This document shows, one piece after another, positions 26,506 to 34,714 of a DNA stretch of 64,000 bases. Within the stretch, counting starts at the first letter, position 1, and every line of letters begins with the position of its first letter. The position numbers were made by a program, and so were the translations under genes. Below the pieces are notes generated by a model that made no database searches, was not told where the DNA came from, and was given only the letters and a program-made list of their open reading frames with translations. Source of the DNA: Sporosarcina luteola (GTDB lineage Bacteria > Bacillota > Bacilli > Bacillales_A > Planococcaceae); contig JACHLS010000017.1 in assembly GCA_014204635.1 (NCBI GenBank), forward strand, positions 16,352 to 80,351, read 5' to 3'.

Positions 26506-27387
26506 TTGGATATTAGACAGCTACGTTATTTCATTGCAATTGTCGAAGAAGGAAAAATTTCAGCAGCAGCAGATAGACTCCATATGTCACAGCCACCGCT
26601 AAGCCAACAATTAAAAAGTATGGAAGAGGAGCTCGGTTCCCAACTGATCATCCGGTCCGGCAAACGATTTGAAGTGACAGAAGCGGGAAAAGCCCTCTAT
26701 GCTTATGCTCTTCAATTGGATCGATTAATGGAAGAGGCGGAGATGGAAGTGAAATCGGCTGGAAACGGAGTGAATGGCACATTATCATTGGGCATCAACA
26801 CATTATCCTTGGCAGAATTACCAAAACTGCTTCAACAATTCCATGGCCAGTATCCAAAGGTTTATGTGAAGATTAAACAGAATGAGTCCACGCATCTTTG
26901 CAAGCTAGTAAGAGATCGAGTGGTGGAACTGGCGATTGTCCGTTTACCACTTGAAATTGATGATCTTTCTGTCATTCACCTTTTGCAGGAACCTTTCTAT
27001 TTCATTACATCAGAATATGGAGATCCGCTTCCACCGAAAATATCGCTTCATGACATTCAGGAGTTTCCATTGCTTTTACCGAGTAAGGAAGGGATGGGCA
27101 TCCATTACTTAATTTTGGAAGGGTTTTCCCGCTTTGAATTGAAACCGCATATCATCGGAGAATGCTCCGACATTTCGATTCTGATGGATTTGGTAGCTTC
27201 TAATTTTGGCGCTTCCATCGTTCCAGAGACAGTCTTAAAACGCCATCAAGGAAAACCGATCCGTTCTTATCGTTTAGAAGATTCCAGCAATCTATCGGCG
27301 CCTGTTGGGCTCGTTTGGCTAAAAGACCACTATCTCTCAAAAACCGCACAACATTTTATTGATTTGGTTCGAAAGGAATTTTGTTAA
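26506..27387 (+). CDS. LysR family transcriptional regulator
   Basis: 293 residues, TTG start behind AAGAGGAGTG. The N-terminal winged helix-turn-helix (MDIRQLRYFIAIVEEG...SAAADRLHMSQPPLSQQLKSMEEELGSQL) is classic LysR, followed by an effector-binding domain. LysR proteins usually control a neighbouring gene. Here the next gene is the purine exporter, which has its own riboswitch, so the target is unclear. Confidence 0.8.
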   Translation: MDIRQLRYFIAIVEEGKISAAADRLHMSQPPLSQQLKSMEEELGSQLIIRSGKRFEVTEAGKALYAYALQLDRLMEEAEMEVKSAGNGVNGTLSLGINTLSLAELPKLLQQFHGQYPKVYVKIKQNESTHLCKLVRDRVVELAIVRLPLEIDDLSVIHLLQEPFYFITSEYGDPLPPKISLHDIQEFPLLLPSKEGMGIHYLILEGFSRFELKPHIIGECSDISILMDLVASNFGASIVPETVLKRHQGKPIRSYRLEDSSNLSAPVGLVWLKDHYLSKTAQHFIDLVRKEFC

Positions 27388-27433
27388 ATGAAGACTCCTT
27401 TTTTCCTGCCGTCAAGGGACACGGGATGAAGAC

Positions 27434-27462
27434 TTGATTTCTTTTCGAAACCGTGTTAGATT
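27434..27462 (+). promoter_or_regulatory. Probable promoter of the riboswitch-pbuE transcript
   Basis: TTGATT at 27434-27439, 17-base spacer, TAGATT at 27457-27462, placed 25 bases ahead of the aptamer. Confidence 0.55.
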
Positions 27463-27487
27463 GGAAAACGGAAAAACTTGATAGCAA

Positions 27488-27559
27488 CCGATTACGTATA
27501 ATCTCAATAATATGGTTTGAGAGTCTCTACCAGGAACCTTTAAATCCTGACTACAACGG
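27488..27559 (+). ncRNA. Purine riboswitch aptamer, guanine-type discriminator
   Basis: The conserved core is present: TATAATC, then P2 (CTCAA/TTGAG) enclosing ATATGG, then J2/3 AGTCTCTACC, then P3 (CAGGA/TCCTG) with its loop, then GACTAC. The base corresponding to position 74 of the xpt aptamer, in GAC-TA, is C, which pairs with guanine or hypoxanthine; adenine aptamers have T there (GAT-TA). P1 is short (GTA/TAC, with CCG/CGG beyond an internal loop). Confidence 0.85.
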
Positions 27560-27584
27560 AACATTTGTGGTCAGGATTTTTTTA
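27543..27584 (+). terminator. Riboswitch expression-platform terminator
   Basis: AATCCTGACTACAA pairs with TTTGTGGTCAGGATT and is followed by T7. Its 5' arm is made of the 3' strand of P3, the ligand-contact junction and the 3' strand of P1. Ligand binding should therefore prevent the terminator and turn expression on. Confidence 0.8.
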
Positions 27585-27612
27585 TTTTCAGACCATTTTT
27601 GGAGGGATGTAC

Positions 27613-28806
27613 ATGGACTTCAGAGTATTCATATTAGCGGTATCTACGATAACAGTCGGCTTGGTAGAGTTGGTCGTCGGCGGCATATTGCCGGTGATCG
27701 CCGACGATTTGGGTGTTTCCATCGGCACAGCCGGACAATTGATCACCATTTTTGCTCTCGTTTACGCCATAGCGGGACCTGTCCTGTTATCCTTGACGGC
27801 CAAAATCGAGAGAAAGAAATTATATGTAATGACACTTTCTGTTTTCTTTGCCGGAAATGTCATGACCTATTTTAGTCCGACCTTTACATTCATGATGATA
27901 GCCCGGATTATTACGGCAATGAGTGCGGCTCTTGTCATCGTTCTTTCTTTGACTATTACAGCCCGTATTGCAAAACCGGAAGTCAGGGCAAAGTCATTAG
28001 GCTATATCTATATGGGGATTAGCTCCTCACTTGTGCTCGGGGTGCCACTAGGCATTCTCATTACAAATGCCTTCGGTTGGAGAACTGTTTTTTTAGGAAT
28101 CGCAATCCTGTCTGTCGGATCAATCCTGCTGATCTCCACGTATCTTGAAAAGATACCGACCGGAGAAGTTCAACCGTTATCCGAGCAAATCCGGGCGCTG
28201 GCAAATAAAAAAATCGTCTTTGCCCATTTGGCAACGATGTTTATGTTGGCGGGCCATTACACCGTTTATGCCTATTTCACTCCATTTCTTGAGACAACGC
28301 TTCAGTTGAATCAGTATTGGATCAGCATTTGTTATTTTCTTTTTGGCCTGGCCGCAGTAAGCGGTGGGGCATTCGGGGGTGGACTCGCGTCGCGGCTCGG
28401 TTCTAAGAGGAGCATATTAATTATTTTAGGTACATTTGCGATCAGCTTATTTGTGCTCCCCTATTCGACATTTTCATTCCCGGTATTTCTAATCATCATG
28501 ATGATTTGGGGTGCGCTTAGCTGGGCCTTGGCACCGCCGCAACAAGATTACATTATCCAAACGGATCCCGTCGCATCGGATATCCATCAAAGTTTTAATA
28601 ACTCCGCTTTGCAAATCGGCATCGCACTTGGGTCGGCAATTGGCGGCATCGTTCTCGGCCATACAAATTCCGTCGTAAGCACAGCGACAGCTGGATCCGG
28701 TATTGTCGTCATTGCATTTCTCTGCGCTGTCGTTTCCTTATCCATGGCAGTGCCTTCGAAACAATTACAACCAAAGGCAAGTCAGGTCAGATACGAAAAA
28801 AGGTGA
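27613..28806 (+). CDS. pbuE: Purine efflux MFS transporter, PbuE-like
   Basis: 398-residue, 12-helix DHA1 major facilitator protein. The N-terminal segment VGLVELVVGGILPVIADDLGVS and overall order resemble Bacillus PbuE (YdhL), a hypoxanthine/adenine base exporter. ATG 27613 is used because GGAGGG lies 6 bases upstream; 27607 is too close. Control by a purine riboswitch supports the assignment. The role is to pump out excess purine bases. Confidence 0.8.
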   Translation: MDFRVFILAVSTITVGLVELVVGGILPVIADDLGVSIGTAGQLITIFALVYAIAGPVLLSLTAKIERKKLYVMTLSVFFAGNVMTYFSPTFTFMMIARIITAMSAALVIVLSLTITARIAKPEVRAKSLGYIYMGISSSLVLGVPLGILITNAFGWRTVFLGIAILSVGSILLISTYLEKIPTGEVQPLSEQIRALANKKIVFAHLATMFMLAGHYTVYAYFTPFLETTLQLNQYWISICYFLFGLAAVSGGAFGGGLASRLGSKRSILIILGTFAISLFVLPYSTFSFPVFLIIMMIWGALSWALAPPQQDYIIQTDPVASDIHQSFNNSALQIGIALGSAIGGIVLGHTNSVVSTATAGSGIVVIAFLCAVVSLSMAVPSKQLQPKASQVRYEKR

Positions 28807-28837
28807 AGGTTTACACATGCCCCTTCACCTTTTTTAT
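28795..28837. terminator. Bidirectional terminator between pbuE and the NorA-like gene
   Basis: AAAAAGGTGAAGG and CCTTCACCTTTTT form the stem, with T-runs on both strands. It includes the pbuE stop codon. Confidence 0.85.
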
Positions 28838-28842
28838 GTGTT

Positions 28843-30003
28843 TTATACGTTTTCTTTCGGCTGTTTCCAAAAAAGGACAAGTATAAGACCGAAAAACAAG
28901 AAAATCGCACCTGCGTAAAACGGGTAATCCAGATGGATGTCGAACAATTTTCCTCCCATGATAGGACCGAAGATATTTCCGATACTTGTGAACATGGAAT
29001 TCATTCCTCCGACGAAACCTTGATCATTCCCGGCAATTTTAGATAAATAGGAAGTAACGGCTGGTCGAATCAAATCAAAACCTACAAAAACAATCATGGT
29101 CACAAGCAGTATACTAAAATAGGAATGGACGACTGTCATTAAGTAAACGAGCACGGCCGAAAAAAGCAGACTGACGAAAATAACCCGGATTTCACCCATA
29201 TATTTCGTTAATCGATCAAATAAAGCGACTTGTGCGACCGCTCCGACAATGCCGCCCCCGGTAATAATGATGGCGATATCTTTTGGAGTGAATTGGAATT
29301 TATGGTCGACAAACAGACTAAAAATCGATTCAAAGGAAGCCAGTCCAAAAGATGATATCAATATGACCATGAATGCAATAAAATACATCGGAATAAACAT
29401 TTTACGGAGTCCAGATTTATGTGGTCCAGCGATAGTTTCATGCTCCTGCCTCTTTGGTTCACGCAACATCGTCATGGAGAAAACGCCAGCAAAGCAGGCT
29501 AGTCCCGCCGCGAAGAAAAATGGCACCCGGGTCCCGAAATCAGCTAAAAACCCACCGATTCCCGGCCCGATAATAAATCCTGTCGAGATGGCCGCAGACA
29601 TATACCCCAGTGCCTTCGCCCGCATTTCCGTAGTCGTAATATCTGCTATGAACGCAGTGACTGCCGGCATGATAAACGCTGCACTTACACCTCCGAGCGC
29701 CCGCGAGATAAACAGAATTGGCAGGGTTTGTCCGATACCGAATAACAACTCTGATAAGCTGAATATGAACAAGCCGATGACAATCATCCGCTTCCGGCCA
29801 AATGCATCTGCCCAACGTCCGGCGAGCGGAGACATAAGCAATTGGGCTAAAGCAAACACAGCGACCATATAACCAACGACCTCACCAGAAATATGCAGCT
29901 CATTCATCAATGTCGGCAATACTGGAATGACAAGCCCAATTCCTAGAAATGCAATGAATAAATTAATTAAAAGGATAACTAACGTCATAGTTGTTTTTTT
30001 CAT
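28843..30003 (-). CDS. MFS multidrug efflux transporter, NorA/Bmr-like
   Basis: 386-residue, 12-helix antiporter of the DHA1 family. Motif A between TM2 and TM3 reads GRWADAFGRKR, and the antiporter motif C region in TM5 reads STGFIIGPGIGGFLAD, typical of drug/proton exporters such as NorA, Bmr and Blt. AGAGG lies ahead of ATG 30003. No regulator is adjacent. Drug spectrum cannot be told from sequence. Confidence 0.8.
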   Translation of the reverse strand: MKKTTMTLVILLINLFIAFLGIGLVIPVLPTLMNELHISGEVVGYMVAVFALAQLLMSPLAGRWADAFGRKRMIVIGLFIFSLSELLFGIGQTLPILFISRALGGVSAAFIMPAVTAFIADITTTEMRAKALGYMSAAISTGFIIGPGIGGFLADFGTRVPFFFAAGLACFAGVFSMTMLREPKRQEHETIAGPHKSGLRKMFIPMYFIAFMVILISSFGLASFESIFSLFVDHKFQFTPKDIAIIITGGGIVGAVAQVALFDRLTKYMGEIRVIFVSLLFSAVLVYLMTVVHSYFSILLVTMIVFVGFDLIRPAVTSYLSKIAGNDQGFVGGMNSMFTSIGNIFGPIMGGKLFDIHLDYPFYAGAIFLFFGLILVLFWKQPKENV

Positions 30004-30124
30004 AGGCGACCTCTTTAATTGTTCAAAATATGTTGTATTTACAGTTTTCTTTTTACATGCAGAGCAGTAGACAATTTATTATAGCAGTTCTGAAATCAAC
30101 CGTCCCCTATCCTTTCTCGGGAAA

Positions 30125-30235
30125 ACAAAAAGGCGTGCGGCGATACATGATTCCCCTTCAGCCAACTATTCCAAAAGTCAGTGATTTTGGTTATTGGCCG
30201 ATAGAAAACCATTTAGGCTGCACGCCCACATACCA
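30125..30235 (-). ncRNA. Candidate structured RNA / extended terminator downstream of a yjcZ gene
   Basis: On the minus strand a 9-bp closing stem (GGCGTGCAG with CCGCACGCC, one G-T pair) encloses about 80 bases, including an inner hairpin GCCAATAACCAAAA/TTTTGGAATAGTTGGC. T5 follows. The direct repeat CTAAATGG flanks the 5' arm. It does not match a family I can name. Confidence 0.4.
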
Positions 30236-30243
30236 TTTAGGAA

Positions 30244-30354
30244 TTAATAGCCGCCCCACCAAAAAGCAGCGCCTACAATGATCAATAAAATGAAAAGCAC
30301 CACGATTAATGCGTATCCGTTGCCGTAACCTGTTCCTCCGCTAGTTCCAGACAT
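30244..30354 (-). CDS. YjcZ family sporulation miniprotein
   Basis: 36 residues: a Gly/Ser/Thr/Tyr-rich start (MSGTSGGTGYGNGYA), one hydrophobic helix (LIVVLFILLIIVGAAFW) and a WGGY end, as in the YjcZ/YjcM-type small spore-associated membrane proteins of Bacillales. GGAGGTG lies 9 bases ahead of ATG 30354. A SigE-type promoter lies just upstream, suggesting mother-cell expression. The role in sporulation is undefined. Confidence 0.85.
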   Translation of the reverse strand: MSGTSGGTGYGNGYALIVVLFILLIIVGAAFWWGGY

Positions 30355-30386
30355 AACTTGAACACCTCCATAACGGTTGATGTTCA

Positions 30387-30414
30387 TATTGTATGTGGTA
30401 TGGCAATCGTCTAT
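30387..30414 (-). promoter_or_regulatory. SigmaE-type promoter of the first yjcZ-like gene
   Basis: Minus strand: ATA (30414-30412), 16 bases, CATACAATA (30395-30387). The -10 agrees with the SigE consensus CATACAHT. Confidence 0.5.
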
Positions 30415-30649
30415 CGTGATAAGGACCCAAGCGACTTGATATTTCTTCCCTTGCACATCGCATGCAAAATCGGTTCAATAAAAAAGACACACATGTCGTA
30501 TGCGTCCCCATGTCATTACAAGTTCCATGGTCCAACTATAAGATGACCATTTATTCGGAACTTGCATTCATAAGGTTCGCACACTGACACGTATGTCTTT
30601 CTACTAAATAATGACAGAGTGTACTGCCTCGTCCTTTATGCACGAGGAA

Positions 30650-30760
30650 TTAATAGTACCCGCCGCCCAAGAAAGCAGCACCAACAATAATCAACAGGAT
30701 AAACAAGACTACGATCAAAGCGAAACCGCTACCGTAGCCGCCTCCACCGCCTCCAGACAT
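30650..30760 (-). CDS. YjcZ family sporulation miniprotein, second copy
   Basis: 36 residues, MSGGGGGGYGSGFA followed by the same LIVVLFILLIIVGAAF helix as the copy at 30244 and a GGGYY end. AAAGGAGGTG lies 8 bases ahead of ATG 30760. It is 295 bases upstream of the other copy on the same strand, a diverged tandem duplication. Its promoter is of the SigK type, so the two copies may be made at different stages. Confidence 0.85.
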   Translation of the reverse strand: MSGGGGGGYGSGFALIVVLFILLIIVGAAFLGGGYY

Positions 30761-30790
30761 TCACAACACCTCCTTTGCAGGTGATAGTGA

Positions 30791-30817
30791 TAATATATGT
30801 CGCAACTTCGATTCGGT
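30791..30817 (-). promoter_or_regulatory. SigmaK-type promoter of the second yjcZ-like gene
   Basis: Minus strand: AC (30817-30816), 16 bases, CATATATTA (30799-30791), matching the SigK consensus AC-N16/17-CATANNNTA. Confidence 0.55.
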
Positions 30818-30988
30818 AACTGACACTCCCCCATTTTTATTTAAAACTCAATAGGCAAAGCGGACTTCCATTAGATTCTTTCAATTCTCATGAGGAATCT
30901 TTATTGATTCGTTTGGTCTGTCCGCCCCTTATGGACGCATTTCCTCTCATATACTGATGTATACGCGAAGGAAAGAGGTGACAAAACA

Positions 30989-31255
30989 ATGTCCTCATTT
31001 CAGCATTATCATGCAGAATGCAACCGTCATATGGGAAAAGCCGTTTTAATCGGGACAAGGGACGGACGAACCCACAGAGGCATCATTCAAGGCGTTCGCA
31101 ATAACCGAGTCTACTTACAACCCCTAGGCAGCCAGCAGGGCATCGGATTCGGTTTCGGGTTCGGCTTTGGCTTTGGACGTGGTGCCGCATTTGGATTGGG
31201 TATTGCTATTGGCTCGATTGTTACATTAGCCGTGCTTCCATTTTTCTTTTGGTAA
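30989..31255 (+). CDS. Small Gly/Phe-repeat protein, probable spore-related, unknown
   Basis: 88 residues. The N-terminal ~48 residues (CNRHMGKAVLIGTRDGRTHRGIIQGVRNNRVYLQPL) look like a small beta-barrel/SH3-like module seen in Bacillales spore-associated proteins. This is followed by a Gly-Phe dipeptide repeat (GFGFGFGFGFG) and a C-terminal hydrophobic segment (LGIAIGSIVTLAVLPFFFW). AAAGAGGTG lies ahead of ATG 30989. It is next to two yjcZ genes but divergent from them. Function not known. Confidence 0.65.
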   Translation: MSSFQHYHAECNRHMGKAVLIGTRDGRTHRGIIQGVRNNRVYLQPLGSQQGIGFGFGFGFGFGRGAAFGLGIAIGSIVTLAVLPFFFW

Positions 31256-31259
31256 CGCA

Positions 31260-31295
31260 ATCGCCAGGATCGATCAGTCGACCTGGCGTACCTTT
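31260..31295 (+). terminator. Terminator after the Gly/Phe-repeat gene
   Basis: CGCCAGG and CCTGGCG arms with a 13-base loop; the T-tract after it is interrupted. Confidence 0.55.
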
Positions 31296-31402
31296 CTTTG
31301 GAATAGAAAGTTTTATAACGGGAAAACGTTTGAAATCCCCTCTTTTAGGCAATCCCATACATGAGCAGTTACTGATATTGAACTATATTAGGAGGCTTAC
31401 TT

Positions 31403-32644
31403 GTGAAACGGATTGTTACTACATACCTCCATGCTTCATTGATTCTAAAAATCACCATTGCACTTGTGCTTGGAATAATCGCAGGGTTCCTTCTGGGAGA
31501 CAAAGCCTCCTTACTCGTTCCGCTTGGAGATCTTCTGCTTCGCCTATTGACGTTCCTGATTATCCCTCTGATTCTCTTCACGCTCATAGTCGGGGTCAAT
31601 CAAACAAATATCAATAATTTAGGGCGCATGGGGACCAAAGTGTTTGTTTACTATACACTAAGTTCTGCCATCGCCATTGTTGTTGGTCTTGTGATAGCCA
31701 GTCTGTTTCAACCTGGCCGTGGTATGGTGCTGACAGGAAACGAAACGTTTGATGTGCCTGACAATCCTGGTATCGTCAACGTGATACTCAATATTGTTCC
31801 TTCGAACATTGTAACCGCATTTACGGAAATGAATCTTCTTGGTATCATTTTCACCGCCCTGGCATTCGGCATCGCTATTTCAGCCATGCGCTCCTCCGCC
31901 AATTTGGGTGAATACGGTGACATGTTGCTGAAACTTTTTAATGCGTTGAATGAGGCCTCGATGATTATACTAAAAGCCATTCTCCAGTATGTACCGATTG
32001 GTGTGTTTGCTATTATGGCCAATACGGTTGGAAGTCAAGGACTCGATACACTCGTATCTCTGGGTGGCATGATTGGCGTTTTTTACATTGCGCTTGTCGC
32101 CCATATCGTCCTGTACATCCTGTTTCTGCTCTTGTTCGGCGTGAAGCCGCTGGATTTCTTTAAACATGCAAGAACTCCGATGCTCACTGCTTTCGTTACG
32201 CAAAGCAGTGCCGGCACGCTTCCTTTAACACTCACCGCGGCGAAAAATATGGGGATTTCCAAAAGTCTTTTTGGTTTTAGCTTGCCTTTAGGGGCAACGA
32301 TCAATATGGATGGGGCAGCAATCCGAATCGCCGTCTCCACGGTCTTTGCGGCCAATGTAACCGGCCATCCTCTTAGCCTTTCCGATATGCTGATGGTTGT
32401 CTTAATCGGCACTCTTGCCTCCATTGGCACAGCGGGAGTCCCGGGTGCCGGTATAGTCATGATTGCAACTGTGTTCGTGCAACTCGGTTTGCCGATGGAG
32501 GCAGTCGCTTTGCTGACAGCCATCGATGCCCTGGTTGGCATGGGTGCTACCGCTTTAAATGTAACTGGCGATTTAGTCGGGACTCGTGCAATTGACCAAC
32601 AGGAAAAAAGAAGGCAAAAAAAATCGCTCGGCCATCCATCATGA
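31403..32644 (+). CDS. Dicarboxylate/amino acid:cation symporter (DAACS family)
   Basis: 413-residue GltP/DctA-type transporter. The serine-rich hairpin loop (TQSSAGTLPLT) and the downstream NMDGAAIRIAVSTVFAA and GTAGVPGAGIVM motifs are the substrate and cation binding elements of this family. GTG start behind AGGAGG. It imports glutamate/aspartate or C4-dicarboxylates with Na+ or H+; the exact substrate is open. It is monocistronic, with a terminator overlapping the 3' end. Confidence 0.85.
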   Translation: MKRIVTTYLHASLILKITIALVLGIIAGFLLGDKASLLVPLGDLLLRLLTFLIIPLILFTLIVGVNQTNINNLGRMGTKVFVYYTLSSAIAIVVGLVIASLFQPGRGMVLTGNETFDVPDNPGIVNVILNIVPSNIVTAFTEMNLLGIIFTALAFGIAISAMRSSANLGEYGDMLLKLFNALNEASMIILKAILQYVPIGVFAIMANTVGSQGLDTLVSLGGMIGVFYIALVAHIVLYILFLLLFGVKPLDFFKHARTPMLTAFVTQSSAGTLPLTLTAAKNMGISKSLFGFSLPLGATINMDGAAIRIAVSTVFAANVTGHPLSLSDMLMVVLIGTLASIGTAGVPGAGIVMIATVFVQLGLPMEAVALLTAIDALVGMGATALNVTGDLVGTRAIDQQEKRRQKKSLGHPS

Positions 32645-32661
32645 TGTCGAGCGATTTTTTG
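32618..32661 (+). terminator. Terminator overlapping the symporter stop codon
   Basis: AAATCGCTCG and CGAGCGATTT arms followed by T-run; the stop codon lies in the loop. Confidence 0.8.
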
Positions 32662-32692
32662 TAGTTGCATATTTTATTCATACATGTTAGGA

Positions 32693-32710
32693 TGCAAGTA
32701 AACACTTGCA
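32693..32710. promoter_or_regulatory. Operator palindrome ahead of the tetR gene
   Basis: TGCAAGT AAAC ACTTGCA is a perfect 7-bp inverted repeat 22 bases before the TTG start at 32733. It is the likely autoregulation site of the TetR protein. A related GCAAGTA half-site recurs at 33338. Confidence 0.6.
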
Positions 32711-32732
32711 ACTTTAAAAGGAGAGGGTGCTG

Positions 32733-33314
32733 TTGTCAACGACATCGACAACAGAGCGTATACTGGAAGCAGCGATCGAGTTAGTGAGCGAAAAAGGGTA
32801 TGCAGCTGCCACGACAAAATCCATAGCAGAACTTGCTGGAGTTAATGAAGTGACGATTTTCCGCCACTTCGGAAATAAACGAGGCATCTTGAAAGCAATC
32901 ATCGAAAAGTTTTCGTACGGACCCATTTTGCAGAAGACCATTCAATTGGAAGTGACTTACGAATTGCAGGATGATTTGCTTCTCTTTTCAGAGGAGTATC
33001 TTCGTTATATGTTCTCTATCAAAGATTTTGTCTTGATCGGTTTCAGAGAAGCTGGTTCATTCCCAGAAATCGATGAGGAAATTGCAAATATTCCTCGTGT
33101 CATCAAAGAGGAACTCATGAAGTATTTTATGGAAATGCAGCGAAGAGAAAAGATAATGGACATTGATGTAGAACCGATAGCCATGTCATTCATTGCCCTC
33201 AATTTTGGACATTTCATCTCCGCAGCAAGGCTTGGTTCCAATGTGACGACGATCGACCTGACAGAATTATTGAGAACAAGTGTCATCATTTTTTCTAGGG
33301 GCATAACCCCCTAG
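32733..33314 (+). CDS. TetR family transcriptional regulator
   Basis: About 193 residues from TTG 32733 with AAGGAGAGG upstream; GTG 32727 is too close to the site. The N-terminal helix-turn-helix (ILEAAIELVSEKGYAAATTKSIAELAGVNEVTIFRHFGNKRGIL) is typical. Palindromes precede both this gene and the exporter gene behind it, so it probably represses both. A hairpin terminator follows its stop. Confidence 0.85.
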   Translation: MSTTSTTERILEAAIELVSEKGYAAATTKSIAELAGVNEVTIFRHFGNKRGILKAIIEKFSYGPILQKTIQLEVTYELQDDLLLFSEEYLRYMFSIKDFVLIGFREAGSFPEIDEEIANIPRVIKEELMKYFMEMQRREKIMDIDVEPIAMSFIALNFGHFISAARLGSNVTTIDLTELLRTSVIIFSRGITP

Positions 33315-33325
33315 AAAAAATTTTA
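33289..33325 (+). terminator. Terminator after the tetR gene
   Basis: TTTTTTCTAGGGG and CCCCCTAGAAAAAA form a stem around a 4-5-base loop, then TTTTATT. It includes the stop codon. Confidence 0.65.
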
Positions 33326-33337
33326 TTATATACGCAA

Positions 33338-33349
33338 GCAAGTACTTAC
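33338..33349. promoter_or_regulatory. Probable second TetR operator
   Basis: GCAAGTACTTAC contains a perfect AAGTACTT palindrome and shares the GCAAGTA half-site with the operator at 32693. It lies 20 bases ahead of the exporter start. Confidence 0.45.
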
Positions 33350-33368
33350 ATTACTAGGAGGTTATAAT

Positions 33369-34574
33369 ATGAATGCGTTACAAGCTTTATTGCGCTTAAG
33401 AGGGACCTATATCGGAGTCATGGCGGCGGTGATGTTCCAGCTAATTTTCTTTTCGGTTTGGCTGACAGCCTATAATGGTGTCCAAGACCGAACACACAAC
33501 TTAGCCATCGGAATGGTAAATGAGGATATAAAAGCAGAGCTAATTGCAGAAGAGTTACAAAAGAATTTACCTGTTGAAACAAAACAATTCCATACACTGG
33601 AGGAAGCCCTGGATCAACTGAATGAAAGAGAAGTCAACATGATCATCCACATCCCCGAAAATTTCGTATCGTCTTTAGGATCGGATGCTCGGCCATCCAT
33701 ACAATATTGGATCAATCAGGCAAACGCCACATCAAGCAAGACGATGATGGAACAACTCTCATTTGAAGTGACCAACAAATTGAATACCGAAATTTCTTTA
33801 CAGCAAAAAACAGCCGCAACTACAGCCATTGAACAACAATTGAACAAACTGCCAGTAGAACCTCCTGTTGCACAGGCGATTGGAGAGGCATTCCAAACCC
33901 TCGTTGCTTCGGTTCAATCCGAGCCACTCGATAAAGTCGTTCACAAAACGAATGCAGTTGATCAATTTTCCGCCAACCTCGTCCCGTTGATGGTCATCAT
34001 TTCTTCTTTTGTCGGCGCGATGGTCATGATCATGCAAATCAACGAAGCAGCTGGAACTCTAAGCACCACTTATTCCAAATGGGGTTTATTTTTTGGAAGA
34101 CAGATGATTAACCTCACTGTCGCATTCCTACTGCCTGTTCTGACTTTCGGATTAATGAAGCTGTTTGACGTGGCCTCAGAGGAATCATTCCTTGCGATCT
34201 ATTTATTCCAAGGCGTCATGTTCCTAACCTTTTTACTCTTTGCTCAAGTCTTTGTCTACGTCTTCGGCAATTTCGGAATGGTCTTCAACATACTCGCCCT
34301 TTCCTTGCAGCTTGTGACTTCTGGCGTGTTAGTCGCAAGAGAATTGTTGCCAAACGGCTATCATGCCATTGCTTCCTTCTTACCTGCCACATATGGCGCA
34401 GACGGCTACTACACGATTGTCTTTGGAGGCAATGAAGGTGCACTCTTTACCAACATCGCTCCTCTCCTCCTTATAGGAGGGATAGCTCTGCTTGTCACTG
34501 CATGCGCAGTGCTTCTCCGCCGCGAGAAGAAAATCATACAGGTGAATGAATCGAGTCTTCTGATAGAACCATGA
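33369..34574 (+). CDS. ABC-2/YhgE-type membrane export protein
   Basis: 401 residues. One N-terminal membrane helix (about 13-34) and a large extracytoplasmic domain (about 35-195) are followed by a C-terminal block of five or six helices, the ABC-2 permease/YhgE-Pip layout. AGGAGG precedes ATG 33369. No ATPase gene is adjacent, so it either pairs with one elsewhere or works like the RND-independent YhgE group. The upstream TetR gene and shared half-sites suggest substrate-induced efflux. Substrate unknown. Confidence 0.7.
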   Translation: MNALQALLRLRGTYIGVMAAVMFQLIFFSVWLTAYNGVQDRTHNLAIGMVNEDIKAELIAEELQKNLPVETKQFHTLEEALDQLNEREVNMIIHIPENFVSSLGSDARPSIQYWINQANATSSKTMMEQLSFEVTNKLNTEISLQQKTAATTAIEQQLNKLPVEPPVAQAIGEAFQTLVASVQSEPLDKVVHKTNAVDQFSANLVPLMVIISSFVGAMVMIMQINEAAGTLSTTYSKWGLFFGRQMINLTVAFLLPVLTFGLMKLFDVASEESFLAIYLFQGVMFLTFLLFAQVFVYVFGNFGMVFNILALSLQLVTSGVLVARELLPNGYHAIASFLPATYGADGYYTIVFGGNEGALFTNIAPLLLIGGIALLVTACAVLLRREKKIIQVNESSLLIEP

Positions 34575-34619
34575 TAGAAGCCCCCCTTTCCTCTTGATTG
34601 AGGTGTGGGGGCTTTTTTG
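34575..34619 (+). terminator. Terminator after the ABC-2 type gene
   Basis: AAGCCCCC and GGGGGCTT arms around a loop of about 22 bases, then T6. Confidence 0.75.
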
Positions 34620-34714
34620 AATAGCAGAGGTATGGAGTGAAGGGCGGGTCTATTTTAAGTGATCCGAAGGACAAGTGGGCAATGCAACGTCCTGTTTGAA
34701 TCGGTTCCCAAGAG

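Noticed and set aside
27453..27875. 140-codon ORF over the riboswitch
   Set aside because: It covers the aptamer and the start of pbuE in another frame; the RNA explanation is stronger.
32083..32670. 195-codon reverse ORF in the symporter gene
   Set aside because: Shadow of the dicarboxylate symporter on the opposite strand.
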